Source: Chloracidobacterium sp. N (GTDB taxonomy: Bacteria > Acidobacteriota > Blastocatellia > Chloracidobacteriales > Chloracidobacteriaceae). Taken from it: a DNA stretch of 64,000 nucleotides. Position 1 is the stretch's first letter. The number at the start of each line of letters is the position of its first letter. The notes under the pieces were generated by a model, which was given only the letters and a program-made list of their open reading frames with translations, was not told the DNA's origin and ran no database searches. Of this stretch, positions 33,891 to 41,411 are shown piece after piece. A program made the position numbers and the translations under genes. The stretch is from contig NZ_CP072642.1 in the NCBI RefSeq assembly GCF_018304765.1, forward strand, positions 1,223,501 to 1,287,500, given 5' to 3'.

Positions 33891-34546
33891 CGTGGGTTGA
33901 AACCCACGGCTAAAATCAGGCGTCGCTACGCGACGATGGGGATTCCAACCCGGCGTGTGGCGGTTGCCCGTACGTGACGCGGCCGATACGGGGATGCCCG
34001 GAATTCGTGGGTTGAAACCCACGGCTAAAATCAGGTGTCGCTACGCGACGATGGGGATTCCAATCCGGCGGGTGTGGCGGTTGCCCGTACGTGACGCGGC
34101 CGATACGGGGATGCCCGGAATTCGTGGGTTGAAACCCACGGCTAAAATCAGGTGTCGCTACGCGACGATGGGGATTCCAATCCGGCGGGTGTGGCGGTTG
34201 CCCGTACGTGACGCGGCCGATACGGGGATGCCCGGAATTCGTGGGTTGAAACCCACGCCTCAATTCAACCGTCGCTACGCGACGGGGGACGATTGCGGGG
34301 ATGCCGCGATCCGTGGATTGAAACCCACGCTAAATTCAACCGTCGCTACGCGACAGGTTTGAGGCGCGGGCATCCCACATCGTCCTACGTCGCGTAGCGA
34401 CGCCTGAATTTAGCCCGGCATTTCAATGCCGGGTAAGGTGTCACCAAGTCGTTCCGTCGCGTCAGCGACGGTTGAATAACATCCGGCGGACATGCGGGCG
34501 GATGCCCGGTTCTCCAGCAAAAGATGCGGGCGAGACGCCCGCACTC

Positions 34547-35662
34547 TCAGGAATTTGGGACGCCCGTGCTCCCAGCGGCGGCATATTCAATCTCAAACAC
34601 ATAGACCGTGCTGGGGCGGTAGTTCGACACCCACACGTATTTGCCATCGGGCATGGTCGTCACACCAATCGGGTGCACGTCGGTTTTGACCGTAAAGAGC
34701 TGTTTCATCTGTTCGAGATCGACGACGCCCAGATTGTTGTCTTCGTAGTTGCACACAAAGGCATAGCGATCATCAATGGAAAGCGAGGTCGAACGTGCCT
34801 GCGTGCCGGTTTTGGCGCGCCCGATAATGGTTTCCGTCGCGCGGTCAATTTTGATGAGTGTCCCGGAAGCATTGAGGGCAACGTACAACAGCCTGCCATC
34901 CTGGGAGACACAGACGTGACGTGGGTTGTAACCGGTTTCAATGTCGCGGACCTTCTGATGTCCCTGTTCGACATCAATGACCGCCAGACTGTGCCCGCCC
35001 ATGATGCAGACGTAAGCCAGCTTGCCATCGGGCGCAAAGCAGATGCCACGGGGAACCCTTCCAACGGGAACATCCTTGACCCTGGTCAGTTTTTCGGCGT
35101 CCATGACCGTAATGGACTCGGAGAGCCAGTTGGCGGCATAAACCCACTTGCCATCCGGGCTTTCAGCAACGACCTTCGGTACCCGCCCGGCAGGAATCCG
35201 GGTGACAATCTGGTAGGTTTCGGTGTCAATGACCACCACGACGCTCGTCGCCCCGACCCGCTCGCTGCCGTAAAGTGACACCCAGGCATATTTGCCGCCT
35301 CGGGTGAAGGTGCATTCGACCGGCTCGCCGCCGACGGGGACTTTGCGCAGGATTTCATAGGTTTGGGCGTCAATGAACGTCACCTGGTAGCCGTAGAGGT
35401 TGCACGTCATGACCCGCTTGCCGTCCGGGAGGACACGCAGCGACTTGGGCCCCGCCGGAACGTTCAGCTTTTTGACCAGCTTGAGTCCGGTAATGGTTCC
35501 GCCGGTCGGCCGGGTGTCCGTCCGGGTATCAGGCGTGGAAGCCAGGTTAGGTGCCGAGGGCGAGGGGGTGGGAGCGGCAAGAGAAGTGGATTTGGGCGTG
35601 GAACAGGCCGCCAGGATGATGAGCAGGACAGCCAGGGACAGCGGGCTGAAGCCAGGGCGCAT
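34547..35662 (-). CDS. YVTN-type beta-propeller lipoprotein
   Basis: The protein is 371 residues. The signal peptide ends in lipobox LAAC (Cys20); AAGGA lies upstream of the ATG. Residues 55-360 are seven-bladed-propeller repeats of the YVTN/cytochrome-d1-like type: LRVLPDGKRVMTCNLYGYQVTFID, VAESPDGKWVYAANWLSESITVMD, ICFAPDGKLAYVCIMGGHSLAVID and so on, each about 42 residues. No haem or metal site is visible. It probably acts as an envelope scaffold or binding protein. The last codons (AGSTGVPNS and the TGA) lie in DNA matching hairpin C of the adjacent repeat array, so the native C-terminus seems to have been replaced by repeat sequence. It is divergent from rlmB. Confidence 0.9.
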   Translation of the reverse strand: MRPGFSPLSLAVLLIILAACSTPKSTSLAAPTPSPSAPNLASTPDTRTDTRPTGGTITGLKLVKKLNVPAGPKSLRVLPDGKRVMTCNLYGYQVTFIDAQTYEILRKVPVGGEPVECTFTRGGKYAWVSLYGSERVGATSVVVVIDTETYQIVTRIPAGRVPKVVAESPDGKWVYAANWLSESITVMDAEKLTRVKDVPVGRVPRGICFAPDGKLAYVCIMGGHSLAVIDVEQGHQKVRDIETGYNPRHVCVSQDGRLLYVALNASGTLIKIDRATETIIGRAKTGTQARSTSLSIDDRYAFVCNYEDNNLGVVDLEQMKQLFTVKTDVHPIGVTTMPDGKYVWVSNYRPSTVYVFEIEYAAAGSTGVPNS

Positions 35663-35868
35663 AGGGAGGATTCCTTCAGGGGCGGTTGAATTATCTGTGT
35701 GGAATATCTATTTCGGTGTTGGCCGTGACGGGGTGGAGGGGTGTTTCTGCGAGAGCCTAGCGTAAAGCCGGCTGCGAGGCGAAGGCAAAGGTTATTGAAG
35801 ATGGAAGCTGTTATGGAACAATCGTCTGATAATGCAAGGCAGGGCGCAGAACTGCCGGGGAAGACAAT

Positions 35869-36612
35869 ATGGCGGTGATCTACGGTATCTCGCCGGTTCT
35901 GGAAGCCCTGCGCAGCGGCAAGCGGCGGGTGAAGGAAGTGTGGCTGGCGCACGGCACAAAGCCGCACCGGTTGCAGGAACTGCGCGCGCTGGCCGGACAG
36001 GCCCGTGTCCCTTTGTCTGAAGTCGAACGCAGTCGGCTCGATGCCATCACCCGCCGGGCCAATCATCAGGGCGTTGTGGCGTTGGTGTCGGCGGTCGGCT
36101 ATGCCGATCTGGAAGAAGTGCTGTCCGGCATCACGGGCAGTCCCCTGCTGGTGGTGCTCGATCAGGTCGAAGACCCGCACAACCTGGGGGCAGTTATCCG
36201 TACGGCGGAGTGCGCCGGCGCGCACGCCGTCATCATCCCGGAACACCATGCTGTCGGGTTGACCGATACGGTTGTCAAAGCCTCCGCCGGCGCGACGGAA
36301 TACCTGCCGGTTGTGCGGGTCGTCAATCTGGCGACGACTCTCGACAGCCTGCGGCAACGGAACATCTGGATTGTCGGGGTGGAACGGGACGGGGAGCGTC
36401 CGTACGTCGGCTGGGACTTTACCCTGCCAACAGCGGTGGTCTTGGGAAGTGAGGGAAAGGGCATCCGGCGGCTGGTGCGCGAGCGGTGTGATCTGGTGGT
36501 GACGCTGCCGCTTCTGGGCCACATCACCTCGCTCAATGTGTCGGTGGCTGCCGGCATCATCCTCTACGAGGCCGTCCGGCAGCGCCATCCCGTTTCACCG
36601 GCAGGCGGCTAA
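35869..36612 (+). CDS. rlmB: TrmH-family 23S rRNA 2'-O-methyltransferase
   Basis: The protein is 247 residues. The N-terminal substrate-binding domain has VIYGISPVLEALRSGKRRVKEVWLA. The SPOUT domain shows the three family motifs: LDQVEDPHNLGAVIRTAE (1), LGSEGKGIRRLVRE (2) and LPLLGHITSLNVSVAAGIILYE (3), which form the trefoil knot that binds SAM. The closest match by pattern is RlmB, which methylates G2251 of 23S rRNA in the P loop; a tRNA TrmH-like target is less likely given the N-terminal domain. It is convergent with the next gene across a 16-nt gap. Confidence 0.92.
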   Translation: MAVIYGISPVLEALRSGKRRVKEVWLAHGTKPHRLQELRALAGQARVPLSEVERSRLDAITRRANHQGVVALVSAVGYADLEEVLSGITGSPLLVVLDQVEDPHNLGAVIRTAECAGAHAVIIPEHHAVGLTDTVVKASAGATEYLPVVRVVNLATTLDSLRQRNIWIVGVERDGERPYVGWDFTLPTAVVLGSEGKGIRRLVRERCDLVVTLPLLGHITSLNVSVAAGIILYEAVRQRHPVSPAGG

Positions 36613-36628
36613 ACCTGGACCGTCCCGC

Positions 36629-38008
36629 TTACGGCTCCCGTGAATCGCCGCGTCGCAGCCGCCGTTTGCGGCGCAGTTCGTTGACTTCGCCGATGAGTTC
36701 GCGGGCTTCCGTCAGGGCTTCGTTCAGTTGTTGGCTAAACAGCGATGCCTTTTTGGCCGCCGCTGTAAGCGCGTCAAGGGTTTGCTGGGTGGCGGCCAGA
36801 AGGTGTTTGTGGGCGTCTTCCGGGTCTGAGGTGGACGCTGGCCCGTCAAACAGGGACCGGAGTTCTTCGCGGTGAAACTCCAGTTCACCCCGGAGGCGGT
36901 TGTGTTCGGCGCGCAACTGCAACAGGGCGCGGTGGGCGCGGTGCAGTTCAATGCTCAACCGGGCCCCGGCTTGACTGTAGCGGTTGCCTTCCTGCTGGAT
37001 GAGTTCCCGCAGGTGTGCCAGACGGCGCAGCTCCGTGATGGGTTGATCGCCAGCGAAAGCCGCAAACTCGCCACTGATGTCGAGCGGCGGCGGTGTGGCG
37101 TCAATTGCCCTGGCCTCCGCCGTTTCAGAGACCGGTGGGGGGAGCGTCGTTGGGGTTGGGGGGCTGCCCGGTGATGGCGCGGCGGAACCGGCCGGCGGTG
37201 CGCTGGCCCCCACCCCAGCCCCGGTTTCGAGAATCGCCCGAAAGGCACAGGCTTTGACCCGTTCGGCCACGGGAACAGGGATGCCGGCGGCTGTGGCGAG
37301 TTCGTAGGCCGAAGCCGTGCCAATGTCGCCCAGGCGGGTAATGCCGGCGGCATGCAGCCGCTGAAGGTTGACCGGGTCAATGGTCTTGAAGTACGCCGCA
37401 ACATCTGAAATGTGAGGCGTGGCTGCCATGGCATCGTTGGCGTCCTGGCTCGGGGACGCCGGTTCCGCCGCCAGATTCTGCCGGATGAGGCGGCGGAGTT
37501 CGTTGAAATCACGGGTAAGGTTTTTGGTGTCGCGCTCGGTCAGGGTGCGTTTGCCCATCCGCACATCAAGGAGAGGACGCTCAATGCCCTTCAGCACATC
37601 GAGAATGTCGTGGTACTGAATCGTCTCCGAAGCCTTGATGAGCGGGCGCAGCGCCCCGATACAGGCATCCACCGTCCCCTTGACGACCCGGCTCTGGTCC
37701 GAGCCGTTGCCGGCGCGGGCGACATAGTCCGCCAGGGTGTAGAGCGACAGTCCGACGGGTTCCAGGAATTCCCACACGATGGAGCCGAACATGCCCTTGA
37801 GTTCGGCTTCCGTCCGGCGTTCGGTGGCGAGCTGGTCTTCGATGGAAGGCGGCGCAAAGGCCCCGGTCGGGTGGATGAGTTCGTCAATGGCCGCCGCAAT
37901 ATCGTCGTCACTTTCTTCGGCCCGGTAGGGCTTTTCCCCGGAAGGACTGCCCAAGCTGGGGTTGCGTGTCGTATCCGTGTCGGGCGGGTTGGCATCGCGG
38001 TTGGGCAT
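36629..38008 (-). CDS. Helix-hairpin-helix and coiled-coil protein of unknown function
   Basis: The protein is 459 residues with no signal peptide. Residues 1-60 are acidic and polar. Residues 60-185 are helical (EAELKGMFGSIVWEFLEPVGLSLYTLADY). Residues about 206-262 read like tandem helix-hairpin-helix units (YFKTIDPVNLQRLHAAGITRLGDIGTASAYELATAAGI), as in RuvA C-terminal or DUF4332-type domains that bind DNA or protein. A Pro/Ala linker follows (265-315), then a long coiled coil (about 335-450) ending in RRKRRLRRGD. The family is not recognised. The genes on either side, rlmB and the cyclophilin, give no clue. A nucleoid- or repair-associated scaffold is possible. Confidence 0.75.
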   Translation of the reverse strand: MPNRDANPPDTDTTRNPSLGSPSGEKPYRAEESDDDIAAAIDELIHPTGAFAPPSIEDQLATERRTEAELKGMFGSIVWEFLEPVGLSLYTLADYVARAGNGSDQSRVVKGTVDACIGALRPLIKASETIQYHDILDVLKGIERPLLDVRMGKRTLTERDTKNLTRDFNELRRLIRQNLAAEPASPSQDANDAMAATPHISDVAAYFKTIDPVNLQRLHAAGITRLGDIGTASAYELATAAGIPVPVAERVKACAFRAILETGAGVGASAPPAGSAAPSPGSPPTPTTLPPPVSETAEARAIDATPPPLDISGEFAAFAGDQPITELRRLAHLRELIQQEGNRYSQAGARLSIELHRAHRALLQLRAEHNRLRGELEFHREELRSLFDGPASTSDPEDAHKHLLAATQQTLDALTAAAKKASLFSQQLNEALTEARELIGEVNELRRKRRLRRGDSREP

Positions 38009-38033
38009 AGACAGTGACGCTACTCAGCGGTGC

Positions 38034-38693
38034 TCAGGGCTGGGGGGGCGTGGGTGGATAGTTGCTCCGTGGTTCAAGTGTCACCGAAAGCATGGTGATC
38101 TTCTGCTTTGGGCGGGACGTTCCTTCAACCGTGGGTGCATTGGAGATAATATCCACAACGTTCATTCCTGCAATCACCCTTCCAAAGATACTGTACTGGT
38201 TATCCCATTCGGGATGCGCCCGGCAACAGATGAAAAACTGGGTCGTGGCACTGTTTTTGTCATTGCCGACGCGCGCTGCCGACACCGTGCCGCGGACATG
38301 CTTGAGCGCGCTGAATTCCGCCGGAATCTTGGGCAGGTCGGGGCGTCCCATGCCCCAGGTGTCTTCGCGCCCGGTTTTGGAGTTGGGATCGCCGCCTTGA
38401 ATCAGGCTGCCCGGCTCGACCCGATGGAAGGCGGTTCCATCGTAAAAACCACTACGGATGAGGCCCTGAATCTGGGCTGTATGCTTCGGAGCAATATCGG
38501 GAAAGAACTCAAAGACGATACTGCCAAACTCGGTTTTGATGACCGCCACCGACTGGGCCGCCGATGGCCGACAGGCGGTGAGGGGAACAGCGCCCATCAG
38601 CAGTATCCCCATCACCGGGAGGAAAAAGGTTATGGATCGGGTTACAGAGACAGGAAAGGAAAATTTACGCAGCTTGAACGGACGATTTGGCAT
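38034..38693 (-). CDS. Cyclophilin-type peptidyl-prolyl isomerase lipoprotein
   Basis: The protein is 219 residues from ATG 38693. A signal peptide (FFLPVMGILLMGAVPLTAC) ends in lipobox LTAC. The cyclophilin domain follows: KTEFGSIVFEFFPDIAPKHTAQIQGLIRSGFYDGTAFHRVEPGSLIQGGD, then ATTQFFICCRAHPEWDNQYSIFGRVIAGMNVVD (split here only by reading). The catalytic Arg (FHRV) and the QFF motif are present. It accelerates prolyl isomerisation during folding of envelope proteins. The start lies inside the 3' end of the FmdB gene, with a 29-nt overlap in a different frame, so the two are probably coupled. The frame is open to 38852, but that part overlaps FmdB. Confidence 0.9.
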   Translation of the reverse strand: MPNRPFKLRKFSFPVSVTRSITFFLPVMGILLMGAVPLTACRPSAAQSVAVIKTEFGSIVFEFFPDIAPKHTAQIQGLIRSGFYDGTAFHRVEPGSLIQGGDPNSKTGREDTWGMGRPDLPKIPAEFSALKHVRGTVSAARVGNDKNSATTQFFICCRAHPEWDNQYSIFGRVIAGMNVVDIISNAPTVEGTSRPKQKITMLSVTLEPRSNYPPTPPQP

Positions 38694-38967
38694 CGGAGGT
38701 GGAAGTTGCCGTCCCGGTGTCTGAAGCCGCTTCTGTCTGGCTTCCTTCGCGCCGGGAGGACGTGGAGGTGTTTTCCTGGCGACCCTTGGCACTGTAGTCC
38801 GTAATGTACCAGCCGGAACCTTTGAACGTAATCGCCGGAGCGGACACCACACGACTCAGGGCGTCGGCGCCACAGGTGGGACAGGTGACGAGCGGCGCAT
38901 CGGAGAACTTCTGGATGACTTCCACCCGTGCGCCACAGCTTTCACACGCATATTCATACAGGGGCAT
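38665..38967 (-). CDS. FmdB-family zinc ribbon protein
   Basis: The protein is 100 residues. The N-terminal MPLYEYACESCG...VTCPTCG is the FmdB zinc ribbon with two CxxC knuckles. The stretch ITFKGSGWYITDY is also typical of the family. The C-terminal 40 residues are Ser/Thr-rich and disordered. FmdB proteins are thought to be regulatory or to bind nucleic acid, but the role is not settled. It overlaps the cyclophilin gene downstream. Confidence 0.92.
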   Translation of the reverse strand: MPLYEYACESCGARVEVIQKFSDAPLVTCPTCGADALSRVVSAPAITFKGSGWYITDYSAKGRQENTSTSSRREGSQTEAASDTGTATSTSDAKSSVQAA

Positions 38968-39069
38968 GGCTTGGACACTTCCTTGACCTGGAATCTAAAG
39001 CTTTTGCCTTCAAAGGTTACGGAGCCATCCCCAGAGCGGAAAGTATGTTTGGAAACATTTGGGCCAGCG

Positions 39070-39855
39070 TCAGGGTGTTCTTTGAATTTCAACCTGCGCT
39101 TCATAGCTCCCGCTGTTGTCGGACAGGTCGCCTTCATTGACACCCAGATACAGCTTGCCGCTGCGTTGCGCCACGAATTCGCGTGTGCTGCCGATAAAAA
39201 TGTAGTCGTCATTGTCATCGCCGATGACGGCAATGAGGGCCCCGGTGGGCCGTCCCGGCATCAGTTTCTCCGGGTCATCCTCGGCGATGCCGGCCGGAGT
39301 GGACTGGCGGCGGCCATCAAGCTGGATCGAGCCACGGGCTGAGATGCGCACCCGGTCGCCACGGCGCACATCGAGTTGGGTATAAGTCCAGTCGTCGCGG
39401 GCGATGACCTGTACCGTCCGGGTCAGCGCCGGGCTGCCGGTCCCGCTTCCGGTACTACTGCCGGTTGCCGGAGGACGGGTGGCCGGGGGCGTTGTCGGGC
39501 TGGAAGGTCCCGAAGCCGAGCCGGATGAAGGGGGCATCGTGCGGGGTGGGGGCGTACTGCTGGCGGGCGGGCGCGTGTCTGGTGGACTTGTGCTGCCGGT
39601 GCTGCTGCCATAGCCAGGCGGCAGTGGGCGTCCGTCAAACTCGACGCTTTCAATATCCTCAAGGGCAATGATGGCTTGGGTTCCGGGCGAAGACCGTTCA
39701 TACACGATGATGAACCGCCGGTTTTCATAGCGGACAATCTTGCCGACAACCGTCTGTCCGTTTTTGAGGCGGATGGTGTCGGCCTGTGCCGAAGCTACCG
39801 GCCAAATGACAAGACCGCCCAAGAGCGCAAGTGCAAGCAGAGGTTGGTGGTTCAT
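39070..39855 (-). CDS. Secreted protein with SH3/Sm-like and PA-IL lectin-like domains
   Basis: The protein is 261 residues. A signal peptide (LLALALLGGLVIWPVASAQA) precedes a small beta domain (DTIRLKNGQTVVGKIVRYENRRFIIVYER, about residues 26-75) of the kind that begins many acidobacterial envelope proteins. A Ser/Thr/Pro linker follows (80-145). The C-terminal domain (about 147-259) reads VQVIARDDWTYTQLDVRRGD...GALIAVIGDD...GKLYLGVNEGDLSDNSGSYEAQVEI. This resembles the galactose-binding PA-IL (LecA) fold: GALxxxIG, then NEG..DNSGS. It may bind sugars at the surface or be a structural relative. No operon partner is evident. Confidence 0.78.
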   Translation of the reverse strand: MNHQPLLALALLGGLVIWPVASAQADTIRLKNGQTVVGKIVRYENRRFIIVYERSSPGTQAIIALEDIESVEFDGRPLPPGYGSSTGSTSPPDTRPPASSTPPPRTMPPSSGSASGPSSPTTPPATRPPATGSSTGSGTGSPALTRTVQVIARDDWTYTQLDVRRGDRVRISARGSIQLDGRRQSTPAGIAEDDPEKLMPGRPTGALIAVIGDDNDDYIFIGSTREFVAQRSGKLYLGVNEGDLSDNSGSYEAQVEIQRTP

Positions 39856-39938
39856 AAGGGTTCACCCAACTGGCACGGAGCCGCACCTTTGATGTCCCGG
39901 ACAGATTCCATCACGCGGGTCCGGTCCTGTCCCGGCGG

Positions 39939-40928
39939 CTACTTTACTTCCGTTGCCAGAGCGCCCGGAAAATAGCCCCGCCGGGTGAGAACGCGCGCAT
40001 CCCGGTGCTTGGGAATGCGCACTTCAATTTCCCGGAAGTGTTTGGTGTTTCTGTTTTCGTTTGGTTCATAGACGAGGAAATACTGGTTGCGCAAGTAATC
40101 TTTGGCCAGGTCAAAAGCCCGTTTGGTCTGTTTGGTATCGCTGGGGAAAAAGACATCCCCGCCGGTTTCCTTGCACAGGCGCTTGAGGTTGCGGTCGTCC
40201 ATGTTGAAGTAGGGATTGCCTTCGATGCGAAACACGCCGCCGCCCTTGGTGCTGATGGCATAAATGGTGACTTCCGCCCGTTGGGCAATGGCAATGGCTT
40301 CGTCCAGGGTTGTGCTGCTGGCCGTATCGCCGCCATCGGTGACGAGCAGGATGGCGCGCCGCCGTGTGCTGGCCAAAGGCATGTGCTCCAGGCAAACCTT
40401 TTTGATGGTGTCGTAAAGTGCTGTCCGACCGTTGGCGGTCGTAACGCTGTTGACGACCCGGGCCAGTTGCTGGAAGTCGTTGGTAAAGCCGGACCGAATC
40501 CGTGGCTCATCATCAAAGGTGACAAACGAAGCCTGGTCGCGGCGGTTGTCCAGCAGCTTGCTCAGGAATTCCGTGATGGCTTCGCGCTCAAAGGCCAGGC
40601 GGTAACGCACGCTTGTGCTGGTGTCCATGAGAATGGCCACGTTGAGTGGGAGTCCGTCCCGGCGCTGGAAGGCAATAATGGGTTGCCGACGCTTGTTTTC
40701 AAACACTTCAAAGTCAGACTGCCCCAGGTTGGGAATGAAGCGCCCCTGCCGGTCAATGACCGTCACCGGCAGGGAGATATTGATCACGTCGAGAGTAAAC
40801 TCTTCCTCACCGGTGGCGGCCGTGGCCGGCTGGGGAAGGTTCTGGGCCGCGACACCAGGTGGGCGCGGCACGCAGAGCAGCCCCCCCAGAAGTCCAAGGC
40901 AGCAGAGTATGAACAGAAAATGGCGCAT
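39939..40928 (-). CDS. VWFA-domain protein of the acidobacterial type
   Basis: The protein is 329 residues from ATG 40928 (GAGG 7 nt upstream; the frame is open to 41114). A signal peptide (FLFILCCLGLLGGLLC) is followed by a short beta region (LDVINISLPVTVIDRQGRFIPNLGQSDFEVFEN, split here only by reading) that typifies the VWFA-related Acidobacteria family. The VWFA domain has the MIDAS motif DTSTS in LNVAILMDTSTSVRY and TDGGD further on, so it should bind a divalent metal and protein ligands. It is probably periplasmic or surface-exposed. Function is unknown in this family. Confidence 0.9.
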   Translation of the reverse strand: MRHFLFILCCLGLLGGLLCVPRPPGVAAQNLPQPATAATGEEEFTLDVINISLPVTVIDRQGRFIPNLGQSDFEVFENKRRQPIIAFQRRDGLPLNVAILMDTSTSVRYRLAFEREAITEFLSKLLDNRRDQASFVTFDDEPRIRSGFTNDFQQLARVVNSVTTANGRTALYDTIKKVCLEHMPLASTRRRAILLVTDGGDTASSTTLDEAIAIAQRAEVTIYAISTKGGGVFRIEGNPYFNMDDRNLKRLCKETGGDVFFPSDTKQTKRAFDLAKDYLRNQYFLVYEPNENRNTKHFREIEVRIPKHRDARVLTRRGYFPGALATEVK

Positions 40929-41411
40929 CAATACCTCATAACAAAACCGCCGCGATGGAGGGATGCAGCGGGGAGTTGCCCGGAGGGCCGGCGGGCTAAC
41001 CATAACACGCGGCAAAGTCGTCCTGAGAAGCCCAGAGAACAGGAGAACCCACGGGTGAACCTGCGAAAGGGTTTGACAGGAACCGGATGGTGTGTCCTTG
41101 GTTGGCAAAACCAACTGGCAGGTTGGCTTGCTGCGGGCGGCGTTCCTGAAGAACCGGGCCGTTGCCTCCGTCCGCCTTCCTGGACTGGCGCTCGCTGTTT
41201 CCCGGCTTGAACCGGGATTTTTCAGGCGTGGAGAAATTTCGCCTCAACCGGCTTGTGCAGTGCTCAAAACCAAAGCACAATCACAACGGTCGAGTCACCA
41301 GTTTCCTCGATACGCCCGGTCGTTTGACGGTCAATCCCGGCCCAAGTCACAGACATTCGACTTTGGCCTTGCGCCCTTGGCATTTTTCGTACGCTGCTTT
41401 TGGATACTTCC
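40929..41411. other. 483-nt divergent intergenic region
   Basis: It should contain promoters for the VWFA gene (minus) and the DUF4388-DnaJ gene (plus). No convincing ORF is present. It holds TTGGTT...AACCAA (about 41099-41115) and a terminator-like hairpin at 41200-41222, so a short plus-strand transcript or leader is possible. Confidence 0.55.
41200..41222 (+). terminator. Terminator-like hairpin upstream of the DUF4388-DnaJ gene
   Basis: TCCCGG and CCGGGA pair around a CTTGAA loop, followed by TTTTT. There is no plus-strand gene before it, so it may end a small RNA or act as an attenuator in the leader of the gene at 41412. Confidence 0.45.

Larger units (their letters stand above)
31668..34545. 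repeat. Nested non-coding repeat array with three hairpin families
   Basis: About 2.9 kb of GC-rich repeats. Hairpin A is CCGTGGGTTGAAACCCACGG, followed by CTAAAATCAGG. Hairpin B is CGTCGCTACGCGACG or CCGTCGCTGACGCGACGG. Hairpin C is GCGGGC-AGGAC-GCCCGC, followed by GCTCCCAGG. A and B together with a 70-bp spacer form a ~116-bp subunit; complete copies begin near 31791, 31907, 32024, 32141, 32611, 32728, 33193, 33308, 33425, 33891, 34006, 34123 and 34240. Between subunit runs lie three ~350-bp blocks with an inverted A copy and hairpin C. C-type hairpins flank both ends of the array. It is not CRISPR because the spacers are alike. Long frames open on both strands here are a by-product of 117-bp (39-codon) periodicity. 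Confidence 0.95.

Noticed and set aside
31817-34362. Protein-coding repeat genes on either strand
   Set aside because: Open frames come from the 117-bp period. They occur on both strands at once, have no ribosome sites and break where subunits change length.
31668-34545. CRISPR array
   Set aside because: The repeats are palindromic hairpins and the intervals between them are themselves near-identical ~70-bp sequences rather than unique spacers. No cas gene is nearby.
40005-41210. 401-codon plus-strand frame
   Set aside because: Antisense shadow of the VWFA gene, which has a signal peptide, ribosome site and family match.
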